In this document: positions 26,585-34,920 of the stretch, one piece after another
Layout of the letters: each line of letters starts with the position of its first letter
How positions within the stretch are numbered: the first letter of the stretch is position 1
NCBI GenBank assembly: GCA_002325375.1
Contig: DCRZ01000007.1
Coordinates: 1-55,625 of the forward strand
Length of the DNA: 55,625 nt
Direction of reading: 5' to 3'
Source: Rhodospirillaceae bacterium UBA1479
GTDB taxonomy: Bacteria; Pseudomonadota; Alphaproteobacteria; Rhodospirillales; Casp-alpha2
The notes under the pieces: model-generated
The model's database searches: none
What the model saw: the letters and a program-made list of their open reading frames with translations, nothing else
Told to the model about the DNA's origin: nothing
Translations under genes and position numbers: made by a program

Positions 26585-28837
26585 TTATTGCTCCAACTCA
26601 GAGATCATGTTGTTCGCCAGGCGAAGGCGGTTTGAAAGCTCCAAGCCCAGATTCTTCATCAGGCAAAAAGCAAGTTCAGGCATTTCGGCTTGCAGACGCT
26701 CATATTCGTCGGCCCCGATTTCAAAACAACAGGAACGGCGCGTGGCCTGGACCGTGGCGGAGCGACGCCCACCATCCAACAAGGCCATTTCCGCAAACAA
26801 TGTGCCCTCCACCAAGGAACTCACACGTCGTTTTCGTTTGGAACTAGGGATATCGATCAAGACCTCCATGCCTCCCAACACAAGAAAATACGCGCTATCG
26901 GCCCCGTCTCCCTGCTTGAACACGCACTCGCCAGGGCGGAACCAAATCTTCCGGCAATAGCGACGCAACGTCAGTATCTGCGGTCGCGTCATATTACGCA
27001 GCATCGCGCTGCTGGCGATGATGCCGCGGCGCCCCGGCACGCCCGATTTCCCCAACCGCGCAAGAAGCATCGCCTCCGCCCGAGCCAGGGCGGTGCTTGT
27101 GTCATCGAAAACCGACTCGGGGCCGACAACGTCAATAACACCGTTTGCTTCCAGGTTGAGCCATATCCAGCGAAGCGAACTGTGGTGAACCCGATACTCG
27201 TTCCCTGTGACGCCGTCGTGTTGCCGTCGTTTCCTGGGGTCGGTCCGGCGTTCGGGCTCGACCCTGCTTAACATCAGTTTTCCACCCGATTCCGCCAACG
27301 AATTGCACAGCCGCCGAACAAGGGCGCACCCCGTGCTGTCGATCGACGTAAGATGGCGGAAATCGAAGATCAGGAAATCAACACCCTTCGATCGCAAGCC
27401 GGCGATGGTGGCCTCCAACCGCGCGCAGGCGGCAAAGAACAAGGCGCCGTGGAGTTCGACAACGGCAATTCGATACCCCTCCCTCTGCAGCGTCTCGACC
27501 TGAAACGCAGGGCGCTGGACTTTCGACGAAATCCGGTCGGCTGAATACACCCGGCGGACGGGGTCACGCCCCATGCCAAGAACAAAGAGAACGACAGACA
27601 GGCAAATGCCGACGCCGACAGCGACGATCAGGTCGAGCGCCAGCGCCGTGAAGATGACGACGAAGGTCACGCTGACGTCGCTCGCATAAACCCGCGGATA
27701 GGGAACGGATCGCAAGAAAATCGCCTTTACCTTGCGCAGCGTCGTCACATCAAACGTCTGAACGGCAATGACCATCAACATCGCGGCCAGCGCCCACATC
27801 GGCAAAGCGGAAAGCAACGGTGCGAGCGCCAAGACAAGGAACAGCAGGACCAAACTCGCATAGACATTCGCGGTGCGTGTTCGTGCGCCTGCGGAAAACA
27901 AGGCCTGTGATCGGCTCATCATTCCACCGCCCGGCAGCAGACCGAACACCCCCACAAGGCAATTGATGATGCCGTGGGAACACAGGTCGCGATTGGGCCG
28001 GGCGCGGTCACCTGAATAAAGTTCAAGCGCCCCTGCGGAGAGCACCGTCAAGAAAGCCGACAACAGCCCGATGGACAATCCGCTGAACAACGCAATGTCA
28101 ACGTCCTGCCAAACCTCCCGTAGGCCGCTTCCCCGCGTCAACAGCACGGGAAGTTCACGCAAGACAGCGAGGTTTATGGTGCCGACCTCCGGTCCGTGCG
28201 GAAGACCAAAGGCGCTGGTACCGACCATATAGACGCCCCAGCCAGCGATAAGTCCCGGCAACACTGCGGGAATTGGCTTGAACCGCCCACGGGCAATGAG
28301 GGTGCCAACGACTGTCACCCCTCCGACCAGCAATGGCCAAAGGGCGATGTGGCGCCATCCACCGACCAGAATTTCCCAGGCAGTCTGGCCCGGCAGGCCC
28401 AGAGCAAAGGGCAAGGAATTGAACAACACGAGCATGGCAGAGGAACAGATGAAGCCTGCCAATACCGGCAGCGGAATATAGGAAATCGCTCGACCAAGCC
28501 GCAGCAGGCCCGCAACCGCCATCCCGAGACCGGCGATTACAACGCCAAGACAAGCCAGTAAAAGCGCCTGTTCAACAGAATGGCCGCGCTCCAATGCCGT
28601 TTGAATTGAGACCGCATAAACCACGGCCGTAACGGCTGCAGGACCGAATGACAACAATGGGTGAGAGGCCAGAACACCGCCCAACACACCGGCGAGGGTT
28701 GCCGTTCCCACCCCAGCCGCGATCCCGGCACCGGCCCAGTCAGGACCAAGCGGCGAGAAGGCAATCAGCCCGAAAGCGATTGCCTGCGGCAATGCCGTCA
28801 GCGCGCCGACGGCGGCGGCGGCGATGTCATTCTTCAT
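26585..28837 (-). CDS. SulP-family anion transporter with STAS and cyclic-nucleotide-binding domains
   Basis: A 750-residue inner-membrane protein. About 12 helices (1-430) form a SulP/SLC26 core. A STAS domain (about 450-590) contains the FRHLTSIDSTGCALVRR loop and a polar insertion. A C-terminal Crp-like cNMP domain (about 635-745) has GECVFKQGDGADSAYF and FAEMALLDGGRRSATVQA. Regulation of anion transport by a cyclic nucleotide is inferred. The ATG at 28837 is chosen; a TTG 15 bp upstream is possible and neither has a clear ribosome site. The gene is visibly less GC-rich than its neighbours and sits between two GST-tail copies, so transfer or insertion is likely. Confidence 0.88.
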   Translation of the reverse strand: MKNDIAAAAVGALTALPQAIAFGLIAFSPLGPDWAGAGIAAGVGTATLAGVLGGVLASHPLLSFGPAAVTAVVYAVSIQTALERGHSVEQALLLACLGVVIAGLGMAVAGLLRLGRAISYIPLPVLAGFICSSAMLVLFNSLPFALGLPGQTAWEILVGGWRHIALWPLLVGGVTVVGTLIARGRFKPIPAVLPGLIAGWGVYMVGTSAFGLPHGPEVGTINLAVLRELPVLLTRGSGLREVWQDVDIALFSGLSIGLLSAFLTVLSAGALELYSGDRARPNRDLCSHGIINCLVGVFGLLPGGGMMSRSQALFSAGARTRTANVYASLVLLFLVLALAPLLSALPMWALAAMLMVIAVQTFDVTTLRKVKAIFLRSVPYPRVYASDVSVTFVVIFTALALDLIVAVGVGICLSVVLFVLGMGRDPVRRVYSADRISSKVQRPAFQVETLQREGYRIAVVELHGALFFAACARLEATIAGLRSKGVDFLIFDFRHLTSIDSTGCALVRRLCNSLAESGGKLMLSRVEPERRTDPRKRRQHDGVTGNEYRVHHSSLRWIWLNLEANGVIDVVGPESVFDDTSTALARAEAMLLARLGKSGVPGRRGIIASSAMLRNMTRPQILTLRRYCRKIWFRPGECVFKQGDGADSAYFLVLGGMEVLIDIPSSKRKRRVSSLVEGTLFAEMALLDGGRRSATVQATRRSCCFEIGADEYERLQAEMPELAFCLMKNLGLELSNRLRLANNMISELEQ

Positions 28838-28993
28838 TGCGGAAATGATCAAGGGAAATGGTCAGCGTCTGCGGTTTTCAAGGCACGGAAGGATCATGTC
28901 ACAATTGCACCCATCATACGAATGGACAATACGCGTCTCGCGCGCCCGCCGCTGAAATTCAAGGGCTATCCGGCTTCCAGCGGGCGACGTCGA

Positions 28994-29046
28994 CAAGGCG
29001 GCCCATACGGACCGTTCAACGACCAGTGCCGGTCGAGATGGATGCC
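28994..29046 (+). pseudogene. Remnant of a GST gene 3' end
   Basis: These 53 bases match 26521-26574, the codons for KAAHMEPFNDQCWSGWMP at the end of the nearby GST, at roughly 80-85% identity. One base is missing near 29014, which breaks the frame. A TGA follows at about 29057. Nothing else of a GST is recognisable upstream; the SulP gene starts about 150 bp away. It is either the tail of a lost second GST or an old duplication. Confidence 0.7.
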
Positions 29047-29084
29047 GGCGGCGGCGTGATCCGCCGCCACCGTCAGCCATTTCG

Positions 29085-30569
29085 TCAGCCGCTTCGGGCC
29101 TTGTCGATGCGGCGGGTGAATTCCTGGATCACGCGCTCGTAAAGGGCGCCCTTCAGGATCTTGTCCTCGACCCCACCGTCGATGTTGGGGTTGTCGTTGA
29201 CTTCGATCACGAACACGCCGGCCTCCGTTTCCTTCAGGTCGACGCCGTAGAGCCCGTCGCCGATCAGGGCGGCGGCACGGCGCGCGGTCTCGACCACCAC
29301 GGGGGGGGCCGCGTCGATCGGCATGGTTTCCCACGCGCCGGAGACGGATTTTTGGCTGTCGACATGGCGGTAGATCTGCCAGTGCGCGCGCGACATGAAG
29401 TACTGGCAGGCGAATAGCGGCTCTCCGCCGATCAGGCCGATCCGCCAATCGTAGGGTGTGTACATGTATTCCTGGGCCAGGATCACGCGGGAGCGTTCGA
29501 ACAGACCTTCCGCATGGCGTAGGAAATCCTCCCGGTTTTCCGCCTTTTCAACCCCGCGGGAAAAGGCGCCGTCGGGAATCTTGAGGACCACCGGATAGCC
29601 CATCATGGCTTCGATTTCGGCCAGCCGCTTGTCGTTGAAGGTCGAACGGTTGAGCAGTTCCGTGCGCGGCGTCGGCACGTTGGCCGCCTTCAATGCTTCC
29701 GACAGGTAGACCTTGTTGGTGCAACGCAGGATCGAGCGCGGATCGTCGATCACCGGAATGCCTTCGACCTCGGCCTTGCGGGAAAACCGGAAGGTATGGT
29801 GGTTCAGGGCCGTGGTTTCGCGGATGAACAGGGCGTCGAATTCAGGGATACGTTGGATATCCTTGGCAGTGATGAACTCGACCTCGACCCGCTGATCCGC
29901 CCCGGCCTTGGCCAAGCGCTTCAGCGCCACCTCGTCCGACGGTGCCAGCCGCTCATTAGGGTCGAACAGAACGGCCAATTCGTAAAGCGCCGAGGGGCGG
30001 CTTTTGCGCTGCGACGCCGGCACGCGGACGTAGGTGCGCAGCGCATCTTCGAAGACGGTCTCCAAGTCGGCGTTGATCTTATTGATGCCGAGCGGGTGGA
30101 TCGCCTGAATACGCCAGCGCTTGTCGCGCACGATCTGGATTTCCAGGACCGGATAGCGAAAGGCATCAAAGACTTCGGCGGCAAGCCGGCGGAACCGCGC
30201 ATCGTCCGGCCGCCCGAAAAACACATGCAGTGCGAACCCGGTCGTGGGCGGGCTGGCCAGCCGTTTCATCGTCGCGTGCAGGATGCGTTCCAGATCGGGG
30301 ACCGCATAGGCGTAGGACCCCCGCTTGTCCAAATCGATGATATCGACCACCGTCGGCATGGGCAGGTCGCCGCGGGATTCCGACAGCAATGAACAATAAT
30401 ATCCGGCCGACAGATACTTGTAGCGGCGGCACAAATTAATCACGCGCAGCGGCCGTTTGTTCGGCGTGCGCTTTTCCGCGATGAAGGCATCGACCGTCTG
30501 GATGTTCAGGCCTTCCTGATTCCAGCGCCAATCGGAAAGCCGGTCGACGACAATTACACTGCGGGCCAT
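29085..30569 (-). CDS. RLAN-domain RimK-like ATP-grasp ligase
   Basis: A 494-residue soluble protein. Residues 1 to about 200 match the RLAN domain (RimK-Like ATP-grasp N-terminal: VIVVDRLSDWRW, INLCRRYKYLSAGYYCSLL). The ATP-grasp module spans about 285-490, with YPVVLKIPDGAFSRGVEK for nucleotide binding and the metal-binding FVIEVNDNPNIDGG. RimK-type enzymes join amino acids or acids to a peptide or small acceptor through an acyl phosphate. Comparative work on ATP-grasp amidoligases noted RLAN proteins beside GNAT-peptidase genes, as here. The start overlaps the upstream gene's stop by one base (TGATG). Substrate unknown. Confidence 0.85.
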   Translation of the reverse strand: MARSVIVVDRLSDWRWNQEGLNIQTVDAFIAEKRTPNKRPLRVINLCRRYKYLSAGYYCSLLSESRGDLPMPTVVDIIDLDKRGSYAYAVPDLERILHATMKRLASPPTTGFALHVFFGRPDDARFRRLAAEVFDAFRYPVLEIQIVRDKRWRIQAIHPLGINKINADLETVFEDALRTYVRVPASQRKSRPSALYELAVLFDPNERLAPSDEVALKRLAKAGADQRVEVEFITAKDIQRIPEFDALFIRETTALNHHTFRFSRKAEVEGIPVIDDPRSILRCTNKVYLSEALKAANVPTPRTELLNRSTFNDKRLAEIEAMMGYPVVLKIPDGAFSRGVEKAENREDFLRHAEGLFERSRVILAQEYMYTPYDWRIGLIGGEPLFACQYFMSRAHWQIYRHVDSQKSVSGAWETMPIDAAPPVVVETARRAAALIGDGLYGVDLKETEAGVFVIEVNDNPNIDGGVEDKILKGALYERVIQEFTRRIDKARSG

Positions 30570-31672
30570 CAGGCGCTCCTCTTTTTCGGGCCGATGACAA
30601 CCACCGCATATTGCTTTGACCCGCCGTAGCGCATCATGCGGTCGAACTCCTCAAGACGGATGGGAATACCGAAACAGACCGTTTCGGTCTCGCCCTCGTC
30701 GGTATCGACGTAAGGTTCGTGGACATAAACGAAACGATCATCAAAGCCGGTGATGGCCATCCAATGCGGCGCCTTGTAGCCCGTCAGGCGATAGGCGCTG
30801 ATCAGAACGATGGGAACATGGCCCTTTTCGAACCGGCGGCGCAGGTCTGCGAGGGCCGGCGGCGCATGCTTGACGCGCACGCCGGTTTTGCCGATTTCCT
30901 CGATGAAATCGGCCTGGACCAGACGGATGACTTCCTTCTTCTCCTCGTTGCGCACGCCATTGGCGAACATCGCCCCATCCTCGCTGACGAACATATCGAC
31001 GACGAAGCCCCGCTTCCAGGCGGACAGCGCCAAGCCGTAGGGTCCGCATCCACCATGTCCGGAGGTCATGAAGATGGTCGTCGACTCGCGCCACAGGCGC
31101 AGTTCGAACGTCCGGTCGAGCACCAGGTCCGGCTCCTGCGCCTTCATGGCCATCATCAGGCAGGCCGGGCCGCAGGTGAATTCCAGCGTCTGGGCGTAGT
31201 AGGGAACAAGCGCGTCGTCAGCCGAAAGATGCGGCGCCAGCGCCTTTTCCATGCGCACCGCGTCGACATGATCCTCGTAATAATCGGGATAGGTCGAAAA
31301 GGCGCGGTAGCCGGCTTTTTCGTAGAACGCGAGGGCGCGCGCGTTGTCCCGGCGCACTTCCAGCCGCATCATCACGAAGCCCTTTTCCAGGGCGATCTTT
31401 TCCGACTGGGCCAGCAACGCGCGGGCGATGCCGCCGCGCTGTCGGTCGGGCAGCACCGCGAAGGAATAGAGGCGCGTCATCGACGTGTTGCGGTGGAACA
31501 GCACCAGGCTGTAGCCGGTGATGGCGCCGTCTGCGTCATCGACGATAAGCGACGCGTTCCCGCGCGTCAGAAGGTAGCGGAAGTTGCGCGGCGACAACCG
31601 GTCGGTGTCGAAGCATTGCTGTTCCAGATCCGTGAGGACCGGGACATCTTCCAAGGTGGCGTTGCGGATCAC
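30569..31672 (-). CDS. GNAT acetyltransferase fused to C39-like cysteine peptidase
   Basis: A 367-residue fusion. Residues 1-145 are a RimI-like GNAT domain with the acetyl-CoA loop RQRGGIARALL (77-87) and NARALAFYEKAGY. Residues 155-365 are a peptidase C39-like fold: Gln161 (oxyanion), Cys167 in TCGPACLMM and His303 in HWMAITGF, with YVHEP (Glu319) where many members have an Asp. The start is GTG. Its stop overlaps the ligase start, so the two are coupled. The pair could acylate or ligate and trim a peptide or small amine; this is inference from family reports, and no precursor peptide gene was found beside it. Confidence 0.85.
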   Translation of the reverse strand: MIRNATLEDVPVLTDLEQQCFDTDRLSPRNFRYLLTRGNASLIVDDADGAITGYSLVLFHRNTSMTRLYSFAVLPDRQRGGIARALLAQSEKIALEKGFVMMRLEVRRDNARALAFYEKAGYRAFSTYPDYYEDHVDAVRMEKALAPHLSADDALVPYYAQTLEFTCGPACLMMAMKAQEPDLVLDRTFELRLWRESTTIFMTSGHGGCGPYGLALSAWKRGFVVDMFVSEDGAMFANGVRNEEKKEVIRLVQADFIEEIGKTGVRVKHAPPALADLRRRFEKGHVPIVLISAYRLTGYKAPHWMAITGFDDRFVYVHEPYVDTDEGETETVCFGIPIRLEEFDRMMRYGGSKQYAVVVIGPKKRSA

Positions 31673-31771
31673 GGCGGAACCTGCACGACTTTCAAGGGGC
31701 GTATCAATCAGCGGAGGGCCGGGCCCGGGCCGGCGGCGTTCCGCGCACGATATTACGCCCGAACAGGTACT

Positions 31772-31789
31772 CCAAAAGTCGGCTTTTGG
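31772..31789. other. Perfect hairpin in the leader region of the GNAT-peptidase gene
   Basis: CCAAAAGTCGGCTTTTGG forms a 7-bp stem with a 4-nt loop, about 100 bp upstream of the GTG start. TTATAG and TAATAT -10-like hexamers lie either side on the minus strand. It could be an operator or an RNA hairpin. Confidence 0.35.
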
Positions 31790-31833
31790 CTATAAGCCGT
31801 CATCGATTCCCGCCATGCGGTGTGCGCGCGGCA

Positions 31834-31854
31834 GCCCCCTCGAAATCAGGGGGC
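31834..31854 (-). terminator. Hairpin downstream of msrB
   Basis: GCCCCCT (31834-31840) pairs with AGGGGGC (31848-31854) across a 7-nt loop, nine bases after the msrB stop. There is no T-run on the minus strand, so termination strength is uncertain. Confidence 0.45.
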
Positions 31855-31862
31855 AGCGGGGG

Positions 31863-32261
31863 TTATTCCTCGGGCTTCAGGGCCAGGGATGCCGAGTTGA
31901 TGCAGTAGCGCTGTCCCGTCGGTTCCGGCCCGTCGGGGAACACATGGCCTAGATGGGCATCGCATTTGGCACAGACGACCTCGACCCTGCGCATGAAGAA
32001 GCTGACGTCCTCATGCTCAACGACCGCGTCCGGGCTGACCGGCTGATAATAGCTGGGCCAGCCGGTGCCGCTGTCGAACTTGGTGTCGGACGAAAACAGC
32101 GGCTCGCCGCAACAGATGCAGACATAGGTGCCCGGCGTTTTCTCGTCGTGGTATTTGCCTGTAAAGGCGCGTTCCGTGCCCTTCAGGCGGGTCACCTTGT
32201 ACTGTTCGTCGGTCAGTTGCTGGCGCCATTCGGCGTCGGGTTTCTCGATCTTGCCGGTCAT
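31863..32261 (-). CDS. msrB: Peptide-methionine (R)-S-oxide reductase
   Basis: MsrB repairs methionine-R-sulfoxide in proteins. The 132-residue protein has the catalytic Cys120 in RYCINSASL and zinc ligands Cys48, Cys51, Cys97 and Cys100, with FDSGTGWPSY and HLGHVFPDGP signatures. The ATG at 32261 is preferred because GGTGGAAA lies upstream; a start 12 codons earlier lacks a ribosome site. No leader, so it is cytosolic. A resolving Cys near residue 65 is absent (KFDSGTGW), so recycling may differ from the common form. Confidence 0.94.
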   Translation of the reverse strand: MTGKIEKPDAEWRQQLTDEQYKVTRLKGTERAFTGKYHDEKTPGTYVCICCGEPLFSSDTKFDSGTGWPSYYQPVSPDAVVEHEDVSFFMRRVEVVCAKCDAHLGHVFPDGPEPTGQRYCINSASLALKPEE

Positions 32262-32358
32262 CTTACGTTTCCACCAGTTAAGGTCCTGATCGATCATATA
32301 GGACGGCCGCGCCCCCTGACGAGGGCCCTCGCGGGAAGTTTACCGGAAGGGGGCTGCC

Positions 32359-33561
32359 CTACTTCTCGGCCAGCTTCTGATAGCCGTCGCGGGTCTGCGG
32401 CAGCTTGCGGCCGAGAATCTGGGTCGCCACCATGTTGCGCAGGACCTGGGCCGTGCCACCGCCGATGGTGAACATGCGGGCGTCGCGGTACATGCGTTCC
32501 ATGGGCAGGTTGCGGGAATAGCCCATGGCGCCGAACACCTGAAGCGCTTCCGACGTCACCTTGATGGCCATTTCAGAGGTGAAGATCTTGGCCTGGGCCG
32601 CCAGGGTCATGTCGGGGAAGCCGCTTTGGTCCGTTTCGGCGCTGGCGGCGGCGCGGTAGATCAGGGTCTGCGCCGCCGTGATCTGGGTCGACATGTCGAC
32701 CAGCATCCATTGCAGGCCCTGGAATTCGGCGATGGGACGGCCGAACTGTTCGCGTTCCTGGGCATAGGCCAGGGCTTTTTCATAGGCGCCCTGGGCGATG
32801 CCCAGCGCCACCGTGCCTGCGCCCACGCGCTGCGAGTTGTAGGCCGTCATCAGGCCCGCGAAGCCACGGCGGATGCCCTGGGGCGGGATCAGGGCCATGG
32901 ATTCAGGGACTTCCAGATCCTTGAAATGGACCTGGCATTCCGGAATGCCGCGCAGACCCATGGCCGGCTCGCGCGTGCCGATGACCAGGCCCGGATGGTC
33001 GTTGCGGATGGCGAGGAAGCCGCCGATGCCCTGTTCCTCGCCGTTTTCGAACACGCGGGCGAAGATCAGATGCACCTTGGACACGCCGCCGCCGGTGATC
33101 CAATGCTTGGTCCCGTTGATGATGTATTTGTCCCCGACCTTGTCGGCGCGGGTCGTCATGTCCGTGGCGGCGCTGCCGGCATTGGGTTCGGTGATGCAGA
33201 TGGCGGGCTTGTCCCCGGCCAGCACGTGTTCGGCGCAAAGCTTTTTCTGTTCCTCCGACCCATAGCGCATGACCGAGGAAATCGCCCCCATGTTGGCTTC
33301 GACCACGATGCGGCCGGTGACGCCGCAGTGCTTGGCCATTTCCTCGACCACCAGCACGGCATCCAGGAACGACCGGCCTTGCCCGCCATAGGCTTCGGGG
33401 ATGGTCATGCCCATGAAACCGGCGTCCTTCAGCAACGCAACGTTGTCCCAGGGGTATTCCTCGGTGCGGTCGACCTCGGCGGCGCGCTCGGCGATGGCCC
33501 CTTCGGCCAGTCGGCGGGCCTTGTCACGCAGGTCTTTCTGGTCGTCGGTGAGGTCGAACAT
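32359..33561 (-). CDS. Acyl-CoA dehydrogenase
   Basis: A 400-residue FAD flavoenzyme of the acyl-CoA dehydrogenase fold: AICITEPNAGSAATDM (FAD and substrate binding), KHWITGGG, and the C-terminal helices with QVFGAMGYSRNLPMERMYRDAR and IGGGTAQVLRNM. The candidate base falls near the RMYRDAR/GGGTAQ segment; chain length cannot be deduced. AAGGGGA precedes the ATG. It follows a CoA-transferase by 14 bp in a three-gene minus-strand cluster. Confidence 0.9.
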   Translation of the reverse strand: MFDLTDDQKDLRDKARRLAEGAIAERAAEVDRTEEYPWDNVALLKDAGFMGMTIPEAYGGQGRSFLDAVLVVEEMAKHCGVTGRIVVEANMGAISSVMRYGSEEQKKLCAEHVLAGDKPAICITEPNAGSAATDMTTRADKVGDKYIINGTKHWITGGGVSKVHLIFARVFENGEEQGIGGFLAIRNDHPGLVIGTREPAMGLRGIPECQVHFKDLEVPESMALIPPQGIRRGFAGLMTAYNSQRVGAGTVALGIAQGAYEKALAYAQEREQFGRPIAEFQGLQWMLVDMSTQITAAQTLIYRAAASAETDQSGFPDMTLAAQAKIFTSEMAIKVTSEALQVFGAMGYSRNLPMERMYRDARMFTIGGGTAQVLRNMVATQILGRKLPQTRDGYQKLAEK

Positions 33562-33575
33562 GGTGAGATTCCCCT

Positions 33576-34814
33576 TTAAATCAGTCCGTCATCGCGCAGC
33601 TTGGCGCGGTCGTCGTCGCTCAGGTCCAGAAGTTCGGCCAGAACCTCGTCCGTGTGCTGGCCCAGGGTCGGCGGCGGGCGGCGGTAGCTGACGGGCGTTT
33701 CGCTGAGCTTGATGGGATTGCCCAGAAGCGCCACCTTGCCGTTCTTGGCCAAGGGCTGGTCCATCTCGATCTTCATCTCGCGATGCTTGATCTGCGGATC
33801 GTTGAAGGTCTGTTCCAGATTGTAGACCGGGGCGGCGGGCACGTTGCGCTGTTCCAGGCCCTCGATCCATTCCTGGGTGGTCTTTTTCGGCGTGACCTGT
33901 TCCAGCTTGGCGACCAGCTCGTCCCGGTTGACCAGGCGTTTCGGGTTGGTGTCGTAGCGTGGATCGGTCGCCAGCTCGGGCACGCCCGCGAACTCGCAGA
34001 ACCGGGAATACTGCCCGTCGTTGCCGGCGGCCAGATAGAAGTAGCCGTCCTTGGTCGGGAACACCTGATAGGGCACGATGTTGGCGTGCTGGTTGCCGCG
34101 CCGCTTGGGCAGCTGGCCTGAGGTGAAATAGTTCAGCGCCTCGTTCGACGCCCAGGCCACGGTGGTGTCGAGCAATCCTAAGTCGATGTTCTGGCCCTGG
34201 CCGGTCTTGTCGCGGTGGCGGAGTGCGGCCAGGATCGCGGTCGAGGCGTACATGCCGCACATGATGTCGGAAATGCCGACGCCGACGCGCACCGGCTCCC
34301 CGTCGGGGCTGCCGGTCAGGGACATGATCCCGCCCATGGCCTGGGCCAGGGCGTCATAGCCCGGCCGCTTGGCATAAGGGCCGGTCTCGCCGAAGCCGGA
34401 GATATGGCAGTAGACCAGGCCGGGAAATTCGTCCTTCAGGTCGGCATAACCCAGGCCGAATTTCTCCAGCCCGCCGACCTTCAGGTTATGAGCCAGCACG
34501 TCGCAATGCTTGAGCAAGCGCTTGATCAGGGCCACACCCTCGGGCCGGGAGAAATCGACGGTGACCGAGCGCTTGTTGCGATTGACAGCCAGGTAATAGG
34601 CGCTTTCGTCCAGGTCGCCGCCGTCTTCGGCGGTCAGGAACGGGGGGCCCCAGCTGCGCGTGTCGTCGCCGACGCCGGGGCGTTCGATCTTGATCACGTC
34701 GGCGCCCAGATCGCCCAGTAGCTGGGCGCAGGTCGGACCCGCCAGGATGCGGGTCATGTCGAGGATGCGAATTCCCGCCAAAGGGCCGGCGGGGCGAGTG
34801 GTGGTTTCGGTCAT
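33576..34814 (-). CDS. Family III CoA-transferase (CaiB/BaiF)
   Basis: A 412-residue CoA-transferase. GIRILDMTRILAGPTCAQLL, DVIKIERPGVGDDTR and RPGYDALAQAMGG with the catalytic Asp (of GYDALAQ) are class III signatures. It would move CoA between acids, supplying substrate for the acyl-CoA dehydrogenase encoded next. The genes are 14 bp apart, with PhyH upstream, so a shared catabolic role is inferred. Acid identity unknown. Confidence 0.9.
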   Translation of the reverse strand: MTETTTRPAGPLAGIRILDMTRILAGPTCAQLLGDLGADVIKIERPGVGDDTRSWGPPFLTAEDGGDLDESAYYLAVNRNKRSVTVDFSRPEGVALIKRLLKHCDVLAHNLKVGGLEKFGLGYADLKDEFPGLVYCHISGFGETGPYAKRPGYDALAQAMGGIMSLTGSPDGEPVRVGVGISDIMCGMYASTAILAALRHRDKTGQGQNIDLGLLDTTVAWASNEALNYFTSGQLPKRRGNQHANIVPYQVFPTKDGYFYLAAGNDGQYSRFCEFAGVPELATDPRYDTNPKRLVNRDELVAKLEQVTPKKTTQEWIEGLEQRNVPAAPVYNLEQTFNDPQIKHREMKIEMDQPLAKNGKVALLGNPIKLSETPVSYRRPPPTLGQHTDEVLAELLDLSDDDRAKLRDDGLI

Positions 34815-34920
34815 GGATGTTTCCGTTGGGATGCAGGCGGGGACTGTAGGTGGCGCATGCTACACCCCCGCTCTGCACAGGCAAAGACCGTGTCGGCAAA
34901 ATGAAACGCGAAACCGGCGA

